Assembly (NCBI GenBank): GCA_035634055.1
Contig: DASQDR010000144.1
Coordinates: forward strand, 1 to 64,000
Origin: JAICTV01 sp035634055
GTDB taxonomy: Bacteria; Planctomycetota; Phycisphaerae; Tepidisphaerales; Tepidisphaeraceae
DNA: 64,000 nt
Direction: 5' to 3'
Position 1 is the first letter of the stretch; each line of letters opens with the position of its first letter. The position numbers were made by a program, and so were the translations under genes. The notes below the pieces were generated by a model. The model saw only the letters and a list, made by a program, of their open reading frames with translations, had not been told where the DNA came from and ran no database searches. This document shows positions 51,335 through 58,348 of this stretch, piece by piece.

Positions 51335-51363
51335 TTGAACAAGTTTGACAAATTCTGCATAAT
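51335..51363 (+). promoter_or_regulatory. Promoter of the microcompartment operon with candidate operator
   Basis: TTGAAC (51335-51340), a 17-base spacer and CATAAT (51358-51363) form a sigma70-type promoter 29 bases upstream of pduL. Overlapping it are two small palindromes, CTTGAACAAG (51334-51343) and TTTGACAAA (51344-51352). They resemble tandem half-sites and may bind the DeoR regulator encoded at the end of the operon. Confidence 0.6.
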
Positions 51364-51392
51364 GTTGGAAGATTCTGCCAGAAAGGGAGCAG

Positions 51393-52112
51393 ATGATTGC
51401 AGAAGCATCCCGCGCGCTTGATCGGAAAGAGGTCGAGCAGCTCGTCCGCGAAGTATTGACTCAGAAGCTCCGCGGGCAGGTGACGCCGCCGCCTTCGCGG
51501 GAGCGGCACGCCGCGTTCGCCGGCGGGCCGGGCGGGCCGCCGCACCCGTTGGTGGTGAACGTGTCGGCCCGGCACATGCACGTCACGCCCGAGCACCTGG
51601 AGATCCTCTTCGGCAAGGGGGCTAAGCTCACCAAGCTCAAGGACCTTTACCAACAAGGGGAGTTCGCCAGCGAGCAGCGGGTGACAATCGTCGGCCCGCG
51701 GCAGCGCATCATCCCCGACGTCCGCATCCTCGGCCCGGTCCGCGACTACACGCAGATCGAGCTCAGCTACACCGACGGCATCTACCTCGGCGTCGACCTG
51801 CCGCTGCGCATCAGCGGCAACCACGAGAACACGCCCGGCGTCACCCTCATGGGCCCCAAGGGCGCGCTCACGATCGATAAGGGCGTCATCCGGGCCGAGC
51901 GCCACGCCCACATGTCCACCGAGGACATGAACTACTACGGTGTGCGCGACGGGGACTACATGAAGCTCCGCATCGACGGCCCGTGCGGGCTGACCTTCGA
52001 CCGCGTGAAGGTCCGCTACCACCCGAAGGTGGTCCTCGAGGTGCACATCGACACCGACGAGGGCAACGCCTGCGACCTGGAATCGGCGACGCACATGGAA
52101 TTGATCAGGTGA
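51393..52112 (+). CDS. pduL: Phosphate propanoyltransferase PduL (BMC type)
   Basis: Converts acyl-CoA and phosphate to acyl-phosphate and CoA; in this BMC type lactyl-CoA to lactyl-phosphate. 239 residues. Zinc ligands are His61/His63 in SARHMHVTPEHL, His171/His173 in AERHAHMS, and His218. The N-terminal 28 residues (MIAEASRALDRKEVEQLVRE...) form an amphipathic helix ahead of a Pro/Gly linker, an encapsulation peptide. AAGGGAG lies 4-5 bases before the ATG. It is the first gene of the operon and follows the promoter directly. Confidence 0.95.
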   Translation: MIAEASRALDRKEVEQLVREVLTQKLRGQVTPPPSRERHAAFAGGPGGPPHPLVVNVSARHMHVTPEHLEILFGKGAKLTKLKDLYQQGEFASEQRVTIVGPRQRIIPDVRILGPVRDYTQIELSYTDGIYLGVDLPLRISGNHENTPGVTLMGPKGALTIDKGVIRAERHAHMSTEDMNYYGVRDGDYMKLRIDGPCGLTFDRVKVRYHPKVVLEVHIDTDEGNACDLESATHMELIR

Positions 52113-52118
52113 GGAGAG

Positions 52119-52240
52119 AGTTGCCAGTTGCCCGTTGTCAGTTGCCAGTAAAAGGCGCCGCACCGGCAACGAACAACTGACCCCTCTGCTCCTCCGCTGG
52201 CAACTGACCACTGACAACTGGCCACTGACAACTGGCAACT
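52119..52240. repeat. Spacer hairpin 1: CAGTTGCC words
   Basis: Left arm (GTTGCCAGTTGCCCGTTGTC...) and right arm (AACTGACCACTGACAACTGG..., ending CAACTGGCAACT) pair over about 30 bases. The right arm ends 5-10 bases before the AAAGGAAG ribosome site of the first BMC-H gene. Confidence 0.85.
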
Positions 52241-52256
52241 CTGAAAGGAAGCAATC

Positions 52257-52586
52257 ATGCCTCAAGAAGCTCTAGGCCTTCTCGAATGCAAGGGACTCGT
52301 CGCCCTCATCGAGGGCAGCGACGCGATGCTCAAGGCGGCCAACGTCGAGATGATGGGCTGGGACAAGGCCGGCAGCGGCATGGTCACGGCGTTCGTGCGC
52401 GGGGACGTCGCGGCGGTGAAGGCCGCCCTTGACGCCGGCGCCGAGGCGGCCGGGCGCGTCGGGCAGGTCATCTCCGTCCACGTCATCCCGCGCCCGCACG
52501 ACGAACTGGGCGGGATGATGCCGAAGAAGAAGGTCGCCGCCCCCGCCGGCGACCGCGGCGGCGTCGCGACGGGCGCGCGCAAGTAA
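52257..52586 (+). CDS. BMC-H hexameric shell protein 1
   Basis: 109 residues. The BMC fold is clear: EALGLLECKGLVALIEGSDAMLKAANV, then the pore loop and SGMVTAFVRGDVAAVKAALDAGAEAAG, and VHVIPRPHDEL. It forms flat hexamers of the microcompartment shell. The C-terminal tail after residue 85 (GMMPKKKVAAPAGDRGGVATGARK) is basic and longer than in the others. A strong AAAGGAAG ribosome site precedes it, right after a hairpin. Confidence 0.97.
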   Translation: MPQEALGLLECKGLVALIEGSDAMLKAANVEMMGWDKAGSGMVTAFVRGDVAAVKAALDAGAEAAGRVGQVISVHVIPRPHDELGGMMPKKKVAAPAGDRGGVATGARK

Positions 52587-52594
52587 CGCGGAAG

Positions 52595-52671
52595 AAACCG
52601 CGGATAAACGCGCTTCAACGCAGATAGGGACAAACGCAATCATCCGCGTTTATCCGCGTTCATCTGCGGTT
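52595..52671. repeat. Spacer hairpin 2: GCGGATAAACGC words
   Basis: AACCGCGGATAAACGCG and its reverse complement CGCGTTTATCCGCGTTCATCTGCGGTT pair with a short loop. Same family as the hairpin at 59354-59430. Confidence 0.85.
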
Positions 52672-52694
52672 CCAACCAAAATTCGGAGACTGCA

Positions 52695-53021
52695 ATGGCA
52701 AGCACTGATGGAAACGGCGGCAACGGCTCGTACGGCAGCGCGCTCGGACTGGTCGAGACCAAGGGTTGGGTCGGCCTCGTCGAAGCGACCGATGCGATGT
52801 GCAAAGCGGCCAACGTCGAGGTGGTCAAGACCATCCAGATCGGCGGCGCGTTCGTGACCACGATCGTCCGCGGCGACGTCGGCTCGGTCCGCGCGGCGGT
52901 GGACGCCGGCTCCGAAGCCGCCGGCCGCGTCGGCGAACTCGTCGCCAGCCACGTCATTGCCCGCCCGCACCCGGATCTGCTAGCGGGCTACGGCGCGGGT
53001 GGAAGCGGCGGGTCACTGTAG
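52695..53021 (+). CDS. BMC-H hexameric shell protein 2
   Basis: 108 residues. An N-terminal Ser/Gly-rich extension (residues 1-16) precedes the canonical GLVETKGWVGLVEATDAMCKAANVEV and RGDVGSVRAAVDAGSEAAGRVG. The C-terminal tail is Gly-rich (LLAGYGAGGSGGSL). GGAG lies about 6 bases before the ATG. The pore loop (TIQIGGAFV) differs from copy 1, hinting at different selectivity. Confidence 0.97.
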   Translation: MASTDGNGGNGSYGSALGLVETKGWVGLVEATDAMCKAANVEVVKTIQIGGAFVTTIVRGDVGSVRAAVDAGSEAAGRVGELVASHVIARPHPDLLAGYGAGGSGGSL

Positions 53022-53023
53022 GA

Positions 53024-53109
53024 AATGCTGAACGGTGAATGCTGAATGCTGAACGGCGGATGCTTGCCGAGCATTTCATTCATCATTCAGCATTCATCGT
53101 TCAGCATTA
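53024..53109. repeat. Spacer hairpin 3: TGAATGCTGAA words
   Basis: Left arm AATGCTGAACGGTGAATGC..., right arm ...CATTCAGCATTCATCGTTCAGCATT. Arms pair over about 33 bases. Confidence 0.85.
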
Positions 53110-53116
53110 GCTTCCC

Positions 53117-54247
53117 ATGCTCGTCCTCGTCGCCAACCTCGGCTCGACTTCCTTCAAGTTCAAGCTCCTGGACATGGAGCGGAACGGCGGCGAGGTCGCG
53201 CGCGGTGGGTACGAGCGGATTGGGCAGCCGGGCGCCCCGCACGCGTCGCACGGCGACGTGATCGACGAGATCCTCAAACAGTGCGGCGGCGCGCCCGACG
53301 CCATCGGCTTCAAGGCGGTCCACGGCGGGCCGATCTCGGGGGCGGTGCGGGTGACCGACGACGTCATCGCCACCATGGAGCAGTTCGCCGACGTCGCGCC
53401 GGCGCACAACCCGCCCTACGTCGCGGCCATGCGCGCGTTCCGCGCCAAGCTGCCGGCGGTGCCGCAGGTGGCGGCGTTTGAGACGGCGTTCCACCAGACC
53501 ATCCCGCCCGCGCGGCAGGTGTATGCGATCCCGCACGAGTGGACCGAAAAGCTCGGCATCCGACGCTACGGCTTCCACGGCGCGTCGCACCGCTACATCG
53601 CGACGCGCGTGGCCGAATTGGTCGGGCGCGAAAAGGCGCGGCGGGTGATCTCGTGCCACCTCGGCGGATCGTCCAGCGTGACGGCGATTGAGAACGGAAA
53701 GAGCGTCGCCACCAGCATGGGCCTGACGCCGCAGACCGGGCTGCCGCAGAACAACCGCGTCGGCGACTTCGACACCTTCGCGCTCCAGCGCCTGCTCAAG
53801 CAGGGGCTGAGCGTTGACGACGTGCTGAAGAAGCTCGGCAAGGAGTCCGGCCTGCTCGGCATCAGCGGCGTGTCGAACGACATGCGCGACATCGAGAAGG
53901 CGGCCGGCGAGGGCAACGCGCGGGCGCGGCTGGCGATCGACGCCTTCGTCGAGAGCTGCCGGAGCTACATCGGGCAGTTCCTCGTCGCTTTGGGCGGGTG
54001 CGACGTGCTCGCCTTCACCGGGGGCATCGGCGAGAACGGCGCCGCCATCCGCGAAGCGATCTGCCGCAACCTCAACTGGGCCGGCATCGTCCTGGACCCG
54101 AACAAGAACCACGTGCGCGGCAAGGAAGAAAAGATCAGCGCCGCCGAGTCCGGCGCGGAAATCTGGATCGTCGCGACCAACGAAGAACTGATCGTGGCCC
54201 GGCAGACGGTGGATGTTCTGGAGAAGGAAAGTGTTGCCAGTTGTTAG
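53117..54247 (+). CDS. ackA: Acetate kinase (acts as lactate/propionate kinase in the BMC)
   Basis: Makes ATP from acyl-phosphate and ADP. 376 residues. ASKHA motifs NLGSTSFKFKL, GGPISGAVRVT, FETAFHQTIP with the acid/base residue, RYGFHGASHRYIA, CHLGGSSSVTAIENGKSVATSMG, and FTGGIGENGAAIRE are all present. In the BMC pathway it converts lactyl-phosphate to lactate. Its last residues (SVASC) are coded by the first arm of the following spacer hairpin. The short N-terminus carries no obvious encapsulation helix, so it may act outside the shell. Confidence 0.96.
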   Translation: MLVLVANLGSTSFKFKLLDMERNGGEVARGGYERIGQPGAPHASHGDVIDEILKQCGGAPDAIGFKAVHGGPISGAVRVTDDVIATMEQFADVAPAHNPPYVAAMRAFRAKLPAVPQVAAFETAFHQTIPPARQVYAIPHEWTEKLGIRRYGFHGASHRYIATRVAELVGREKARRVISCHLGGSSSVTAIENGKSVATSMGLTPQTGLPQNNRVGDFDTFALQRLLKQGLSVDDVLKKLGKESGLLGISGVSNDMRDIEKAAGEGNARARLAIDAFVESCRSYIGQFLVALGGCDVLAFTGGIGENGAAIREAICRNLNWAGIVLDPNKNHVRGKEEKISAAESGAEIWIVATNEELIVARQTVDVLEKESVASC

Positions 54248-54347
54248 TTGTTAGTTGCCAGCAAAGGCGCGGATGCCTCGTCCTCACTGGCAACTGACAA
54301 CTGGCAACTGGCAAACCTTCCCCTGGCAACTGACAACTGGCAACTCT
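54234..54347. repeat. Spacer hairpin 4: AGTTGCCAG words
   Basis: TTGCCAGTTGTTAGTTG... pairs with CAACTGACAACTGGCAACT and a second similar block. Same family as the hairpin at 52119. The left arm overlaps the ackA stop codon. Confidence 0.85.
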
Positions 54348-54358
54348 TAAGGAGTCCA

Positions 54359-54628
54359 ATGGCAAACGGTGAAGCAATCGGACTGATCGAAACGAAGGGG
54401 ATCGTCGCGGCCATCGAGGCGTGCGACGCGGCGCTGAAGGCGGCGAACGTGACCTTCGTCGAGCAGCACAAGGTCGGCAGCGGCCTGGTCGCCGTCACCT
54501 TCCGCGGGGACGTGGCGGCGGTCCGGGCGGCGGTGGACGCCGGCGCCGAGGCCGGCGGACGCGTCGGCGAGATCGTCTCCGTCCACGTCATCGCCCGCCC
54601 CCACTCCGACGTGGCGAAGATGGGATGA
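54359..54628 (+). CDS. BMC-H hexameric shell protein 3
   Basis: 89 residues from ATG 54359; AAGGAG lies about 6 bases ahead. The compact BMC domain GLIETKGIVAAIEACDAALKAANVTFVEQ, GSGLVAVTFRGDVAAVRAAVDAGAEAGG and VHVIARPHSDV has neither N- nor C-terminal extension. It is the minimal hexamer former of the three. It follows a hairpin directly. Confidence 0.97.
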   Translation: MANGEAIGLIETKGIVAAIEACDAALKAANVTFVEQHKVGSGLVAVTFRGDVAAVRAAVDAGAEAGGRVGEIVSVHVIARPHSDVAKMG

Positions 54629-54647
54629 AGCGCGGTGAGGTGAATCG

Positions 54648-54773
54648 CGAAATCCGAATGACGAAATCAGAATGACGAGTCAAATCCGAAGCCCGAACCA
54701 GCGAGGGCTTGCGATCGCGGCTTCGTCATTCGTGCTTGCTTCGTCATTCTGATTTCGTCACTCGGATTTGCTC
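54648..54773. repeat. Spacer hairpin 5: AATCCGAATGACG words
   Basis: Left arm CGAAATCCGAATGACGAAAT..., right arm ...CATTCTGATTTCGTCACTCGGATTTG. Long arms (about 45 bases, imperfect). Confidence 0.8.
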
Positions 54774-54797
54774 GTAGCGGAATTTCCCCGGAGCCCC

Positions 54798-55121
54798 ATG
54801 TTTCTCGCCCGCGTCACCGGCAACGTCGTCGCCTCGCAGAAGGACAAGACCCTCAACGGCCAGAAGCTGTTGGTGGTCGAGCCCCTCAACGTGAAGTACG
54901 ACGAGGCCACCAACCGGCCGGCGTCGCTCGGGAACACCGGGCGGGCGATCGTGGCGATCGACGTCGTCGGCGCCGGCGACGGGCAGCTCGTGCTCGTCGT
55001 TCAGGGGTCCAGTGCCCGCATGACCGACGTGACGAAGAACCTCCCGGCCGACGCGATCATCGTCGGCATCGTCGACTCCGCGGAGTACGGCGGGAAGGCG
55101 TTCTTCAAGGCCGAGAGCTGA
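54798..55121 (+). CDS. BMC-P (EutN/CcmL) pentameric vertex protein 1
   Basis: 107 residues. LARVTGNVVASQKDKTLNGQKLLVVEPLN, IVAIDVVGAGDGQLVLVVQGSSARMT and ADAIIVGIVDS are the EutN/CcmL signature. Pentamers cap the vertices of the shell. GGAG precedes the ATG. Confidence 0.96.
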   Translation: MFLARVTGNVVASQKDKTLNGQKLLVVEPLNVKYDEATNRPASLGNTGRAIVAIDVVGAGDGQLVLVVQGSSARMTDVTKNLPADAIIVGIVDSAEYGGKAFFKAES

Positions 55122-55128
55122 ACGGCAT

Positions 55129-55193
55129 CCGTGGCACGGGCTGCCCGCCCGTGCCTGACGGTGCTCGACATGGGCCGGCGGCCCATGCCACGA
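55129..55193. repeat. Spacer hairpin 6: two GTGGC-family palindromes
   Basis: GTGGCACGGGCTGCCCGCC with its CGTGCC partner and, after a spacer, CATGGGCCGGCGGCCCATG, ending CCACG. Two small hairpins in tandem between bmcP1 and the aldehyde dehydrogenase gene. Confidence 0.8.
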
Positions 55194-55200
55194 GGAAAGC

Positions 55201-56733
55201 ATGAACCAAGCACTCGTACAAGACGTCGTCGCCGAAGTGATGAAGCGACTGGGCAACCGCGCCCCGGGCGGCAGCGGTGGCGGTGGCGGTGGCGGTGGCA
55301 ACGGCGGATCGCCGTCGATGCACTACCGCCCGCGCGGCGGGGTGCTGGCGGGCGAGGACGCGCCGGCCAACGATGCCAAGCTGCGCGACAAGTCCGGCAT
55401 CTCCGTCCCCGTCGGCGAGCACGGCATCTTCTCCAGCGTCGACCAGGCGGTGTCGGCCGCCACCGAAGCGCAGAAGAAGCTGGTCAACCTCTCGTTGGAC
55501 GAGCGCGACCAGATCGTCAAGTTAGTGAAGTCCATGGCCAAGCAGAACGCGCAGGCCTGGGGCAAGATGGAGATCGACGAGACGAAGATCGGGCGGCTCG
55601 ACCACAAGATCGAGAAGCTGCAGATCCTTGAACTGGTGCCCGGCGTCGAGTTCCTCAAGACCTACGCCGACAGCGGCAGCAACGGGCTTTGCCTGCACGA
55701 GTTCGCGCCGTTCGGCGTGATCGGCATCATCACGCCGGTCACGCACGTCATCCCCACGTTGTCCGCCAACGTGGTGAACATGGTCGCCTCCGGCAACGCG
55801 ATAGTGGCCAACCCGCACCCCAGCGGCGCCAACTGCGCCGCCGTCGCCGTGCGCGAGTACAACCGTGCGATCAGCCAGAAGTTCGGCATCGATCACCTGA
55901 TCACGTGCGTGGTCCCGCCGACGCTGGAAACGGCCGAGGCGATCTTCAACCACCGCGGGATCCCGCTGCTGGTGGTGACCGGCGGCCCCGCCGTCGCCCG
56001 CGCGGCGCTGAGCGCCAAAAAGCGCGCGATCGTCGCCGGCCCGGGCAACCCGCCGGTGGTGGTGGACGAGACCGCCTGCCTGAAGAACGCCGCGGAATCC
56101 ATCGTCAAGGGCGGCGCCTACGACAACAACCTGCTCTGCATCGGCGAGAAGCAGGTCTTCTGCGTCGAGAGCGTCTTCGACAAGCTGATGCAGCAGATGG
56201 AGCGGGCGGGCGCGTCGATCCTCAACGCCAGCCAGATCGACGCGCTGACCAAGCAGGCGTTCAAGATGGGCAGCGACAACAAGCTGCACGTGAACAAGGA
56301 CTTCGTCGGCCGCGACGCCGCGGTGCTGGCGCAGGCGGCCGGCACGTCCGTCCCGCCGATGACGCAACTGCTCGTCGGCGAGACCCGGGCCGACCACGTG
56401 TTCGTCCAGGAAGAGCAGATGATGCCCTTCGTCCCCTTCGTCCGCGTGCGCAACGTGGAGGAGGCGATGGACCTGGCGATCCAGTCCGAGCACGGCTACC
56501 GCCACACGGCGCTGATCCACAGCCGCAACCTCAGCACGATCACCAAGTTCGGCCGGATGGCCAACGTCACGCTGTTCGTCGTCAACGGCGCCAGCATGTC
56601 GGGCCTCGGCCTCGGCGGGCAGGGGTACCTCAGCTACAGCATCGCGACGCCGACCGGCGAGGGCATCACCACGCCGCTGACGTTCACGCGGTATCGACGG
56701 GTGATGATGACCGGCAGTCTCCGGATGATTTAG
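55201..56733 (+). CDS. CoA-acylating aldehyde dehydrogenase (PduP-like), BMC cargo
   Basis: Oxidises aldehyde (here expected L-lactaldehyde) to acyl-CoA with NAD+. 510 residues. The catalytic Cys313 is in YDNNLLCIGEKQ; the Rossmann part carries PVTHVIPTLSANVVNMVASGNAIV. Residues 1-20 (MNQALVQDVVAEVMKRLGNR) form an amphipathic encapsulation helix, joined by a Gly-rich linker coded by a GGTGGC microsatellite (55269-55300). The next gene follows after 12 bases. Confidence 0.95.
   Translation: MNQALVQDVVAEVMKRLGNRAPGGSGGGGGGGGNGGSPSMHYRPRGGVLAGEDAPANDAKLRDKSGISVPVGEHGIFSSVDQAVSAATEAQKKLVNLSLDERDQIVKLVKSMAKQNAQAWGKMEIDETKIGRLDHKIEKLQILELVPGVEFLKTYADSGSNGLCLHEFAPFGVIGIITPVTHVIPTLSANVVNMVASGNAIVANPHPSGANCAAVAVREYNRAISQKFGIDHLITCVVPPTLETAEAIFNHRGIPLLVVTGGPAVARAALSAKKRAIVAGPGNPPVVVDETACLKNAAESIVKGGAYDNNLLCIGEKQVFCVESVFDKLMQQMERAGASILNASQIDALTKQAFKMGSDNKLHVNKDFVGRDAAVLAQAAGTSVPPMTQLLVGETRADHVFVQEEQMMPFVPFVRVRNVEEAMDLAIQSEHGYRHTALIHSRNLSTITKFGRMANVTLFVVNGASMSGLGLGGQGYLSYSIATPTGEGITTPLTFTRYRRVMMTGSLRMI
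55269..55300. repeat. GGTGGC microsatellite coding a Gly linker
   Basis: Five to six GGTGGC units in frame, between the encapsulation helix and the enzyme body. Confidence 0.8.
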
Positions 56734-56745
56734 CGGACGGCATTC

Positions 56746-57003
56746 ATGCAGCTCGGCCTGGTCATCGGTCACGCCACTTCCACGGTAAAGCACCCGTCGC
56801 TGGTCGGGTGGCGGATGGCGATCGTGCAGATGCTGGGGGTGAACGGGCAGCCCGAGGCGGACCCGGTGATCGCCGTCGACAAGCACGGCGCCGGCCCGGG
56901 CACGAAGGTCGTGCTCAACAGCGACGGCAAGGCCGCGCGCGACATGATCGGCGACAACAAGAGCCCCGTGCGCTGGTTCGTGATCGGGATCGTGGACGAG
57001 TGA
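56746..57003 (+). CDS. BMC-P pentameric vertex protein 2
   Basis: 85 residues. LGLVIGHATSTVKHPSLVGWRMAIVQML, DPVIAVDKHGAGPGTKVVLNSDGKAARD and VIGIVDE are the EutN pattern. It lies 12 bases after the aldehyde dehydrogenase gene, with no hairpin between them. Confidence 0.95.
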   Translation: MQLGLVIGHATSTVKHPSLVGWRMAIVQMLGVNGQPEADPVIAVDKHGAGPGTKVVLNSDGKAARDMIGDNKSPVRWFVIGIVDE

Positions 57004-57014
57004 TCGGACGGTAT

Positions 57015-57171
57015 GCGTGACACGGGCCGCCGGCCCGTGACGAGAGGCACGGCGAGGTCCGTTGCTTGCCCACGTCAGTGACTGCCTTGCGTGGCACGGG
57101 CCGCCGGCCCGTGTCGAGAGGTGGCGTGTCGAGAGGTGATCGGACACGGGCGAGGCCGCCCGTGCCACGGC
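57015..57171. repeat. Spacer hairpin 7: three GTGGC-family palindromes
   Basis: CACGGGCCGCCGGCCCGTG occurs twice (57021 and 57096 areas) and a diverged copy ends CGGGCGAGGCCGCCCGTGCC. The spacer is almost entirely palindromic. Confidence 0.85.
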
Positions 57172-57180
57172 TGAAGCGAA

Positions 57181-57873
57181 ATGATCTATACCGCGCGCCA
57201 ACTCGAGGACCTGCACAAGACCAACGGGCACGTGAGCCTGCCGGTCGGGTCGCGCCTCACGCCGATGGCGGCGGACTGGCTGAAGCGCAAGAGCGTCACG
57301 ATCGCCTACGACGGCGCGGCGACGAACGGCGCCGCGGGCGGGGCGGGTGGCGCGGCTGGCGCGGGCGCTGCCGGCACGGGTGCGACCGCACGTGCGTTTG
57401 CGCCGGCCGACGCGTCGACGGCCCCCCACCTCCCCTCCCCCGCCGGCGCGTGGCTCTGGTGGTGCGACGGCCCGTGCGGCGCGGCCAAGGCAGCGCTGGC
57501 GGCGCAGGCGCGTGAGACGAATTTTCAGCCGATGACCGTGACGGCGGAGCCGAAGTACCTCGTGCAGGCGATCCAGCAACTGGCGTCGGAAGTGAAGCAG
57601 GATCGCGCCGTCGGCGGCGTGCTGCTGGTGCAGTCCGGGGCGGCCGCCGTGGTTTACGCCAACCGCTGCCCGTCGCTGCGCGCGATCCTCGGCACGTGCC
57701 GTGACGCGGTGCAGCAGGGCATCGACCTGATCGGCGCCAACGTGCTGATCGTCGAGACGCCGCAGCAGACGCTCCAGCAGGTGCGGAACGTACTGTCCCC
57801 GTTCGTCCGCCTGCGGCGAGAGCCGTCGCCGGACGTGAAGCGGCAGTTGCAGGAGCTGGCGAGCTGTTCGTAA
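57181..57873 (+). CDS. RpiB/LacAB-like protein with a BMC-type N-terminal motif
   Basis: 230 residues in three parts. Residues 1-42 read ARQLEDLHKTNGHVSLPVGSRLTPMAADWLKRKSVTI, the 'LPxGxxLTPxAxDxLR' segment found at the N-terminus of several BMC accessory proteins (EutT/EutQ-like). Residues about 48-95 are an Ala/Gly linker. Residues about 97-225 resemble RpiB/LacA/LacB sugar isomerases: VGGVLLVQSGAAAVVYANRCPSLRAILGT and GANVLIVETPQQTLQQVRNVL match 'GILxCGTGxGxSIAANKxPGIRAALxx' and 'ANVLxLGxR'. The catalytic Cys and the phosphate-binding residues look altered (LVQSG in place of LCGTG), so it may bind rather than isomerise. The role is open: structural, cofactor or sugar-phosphate handling. 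Confidence 0.6.
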   Translation: MIYTARQLEDLHKTNGHVSLPVGSRLTPMAADWLKRKSVTIAYDGAATNGAAGGAGGAAGAGAAGTGATARAFAPADASTAPHLPSPAGAWLWWCDGPCGAAKAALAAQARETNFQPMTVTAEPKYLVQAIQQLASEVKQDRAVGGVLLVQSGAAAVVYANRCPSLRAILGTCRDAVQQGIDLIGANVLIVETPQQTLQQVRNVLSPFVRLRREPSPDVKRQLQELASCS

Positions 57874-57913
57874 GGCCACGGCCGCATGACGGCGTAACCA
57901 CCTGGCCGCCAAG

Positions 57914-58024
57914 ACGTGGCATGGGCGCCTCGCCCATGCAACTCGCCGCGCAGCGGCTCTGCTGCGGCGACGAAGGGAGCGGCTGACCGCCGCGGATTGC
58001 ATGGGCGAGGCGCCCATGCCACGA
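57914..58024. repeat. Spacer hairpin 8: GTGGC-family palindrome pair
   Basis: CGTGGCATGGGCGCCTCGCC... and ...GGCGAGGCGCCCATGCCACG form complementary ends (about 20 bp) around an internal GCCGCGCAGCGGCTCTGCTG hairpin. It precedes the third BMC-P gene. Confidence 0.85.
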
Positions 58025-58043
58025 GAAGAACGATCACAACGGC

Positions 58044-58340
58044 ATGCGAATCGCCAAGGTCGTAGGTCGAGTGACGCTGAGCCGCGCGTACCCCGCGCTG
58101 GTTGGCGGGCGGTTCGTCATCGTCGAGGTGCAGGACCGCTTCTCCCTCGCCGGCCGGCCCGGCAAGCGCGCTGAGACCGTCGTCTGCTACGACCACCTCG
58201 GCGCGGGCGCGGGCGACCTGATCGCCATGAGCGAGAGCCGCGAGGCCTGCATGCCGTTTTACCCCGAGCGGATCGTCCCGCTCGACGCCTACTGCTCCGC
58301 GATCCTCGACCGCGCGGTTGTGACTCGAGAATTGGAATAG
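58044..58340 (+). CDS. BMC-P pentameric vertex protein 3
   Basis: 98 residues. RIAKVVGRVTLSRAYPALVGGRFVIVEVQDR, TVVCYDHLGAGAGDLIAMSESREACMPF and VPLDAYCSAILD fit EutN/CcmL but diverge more than copies 1 and 2. It is 8 bases upstream of the aldolase gene. Confidence 0.92.
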   Translation: MRIAKVVGRVTLSRAYPALVGGRFVIVEVQDRFSLAGRPGKRAETVVCYDHLGAGAGDLIAMSESREACMPFYPERIVPLDAYCSAILDRAVVTRELE

Positions 58341-58348
58341 GTGACCTT

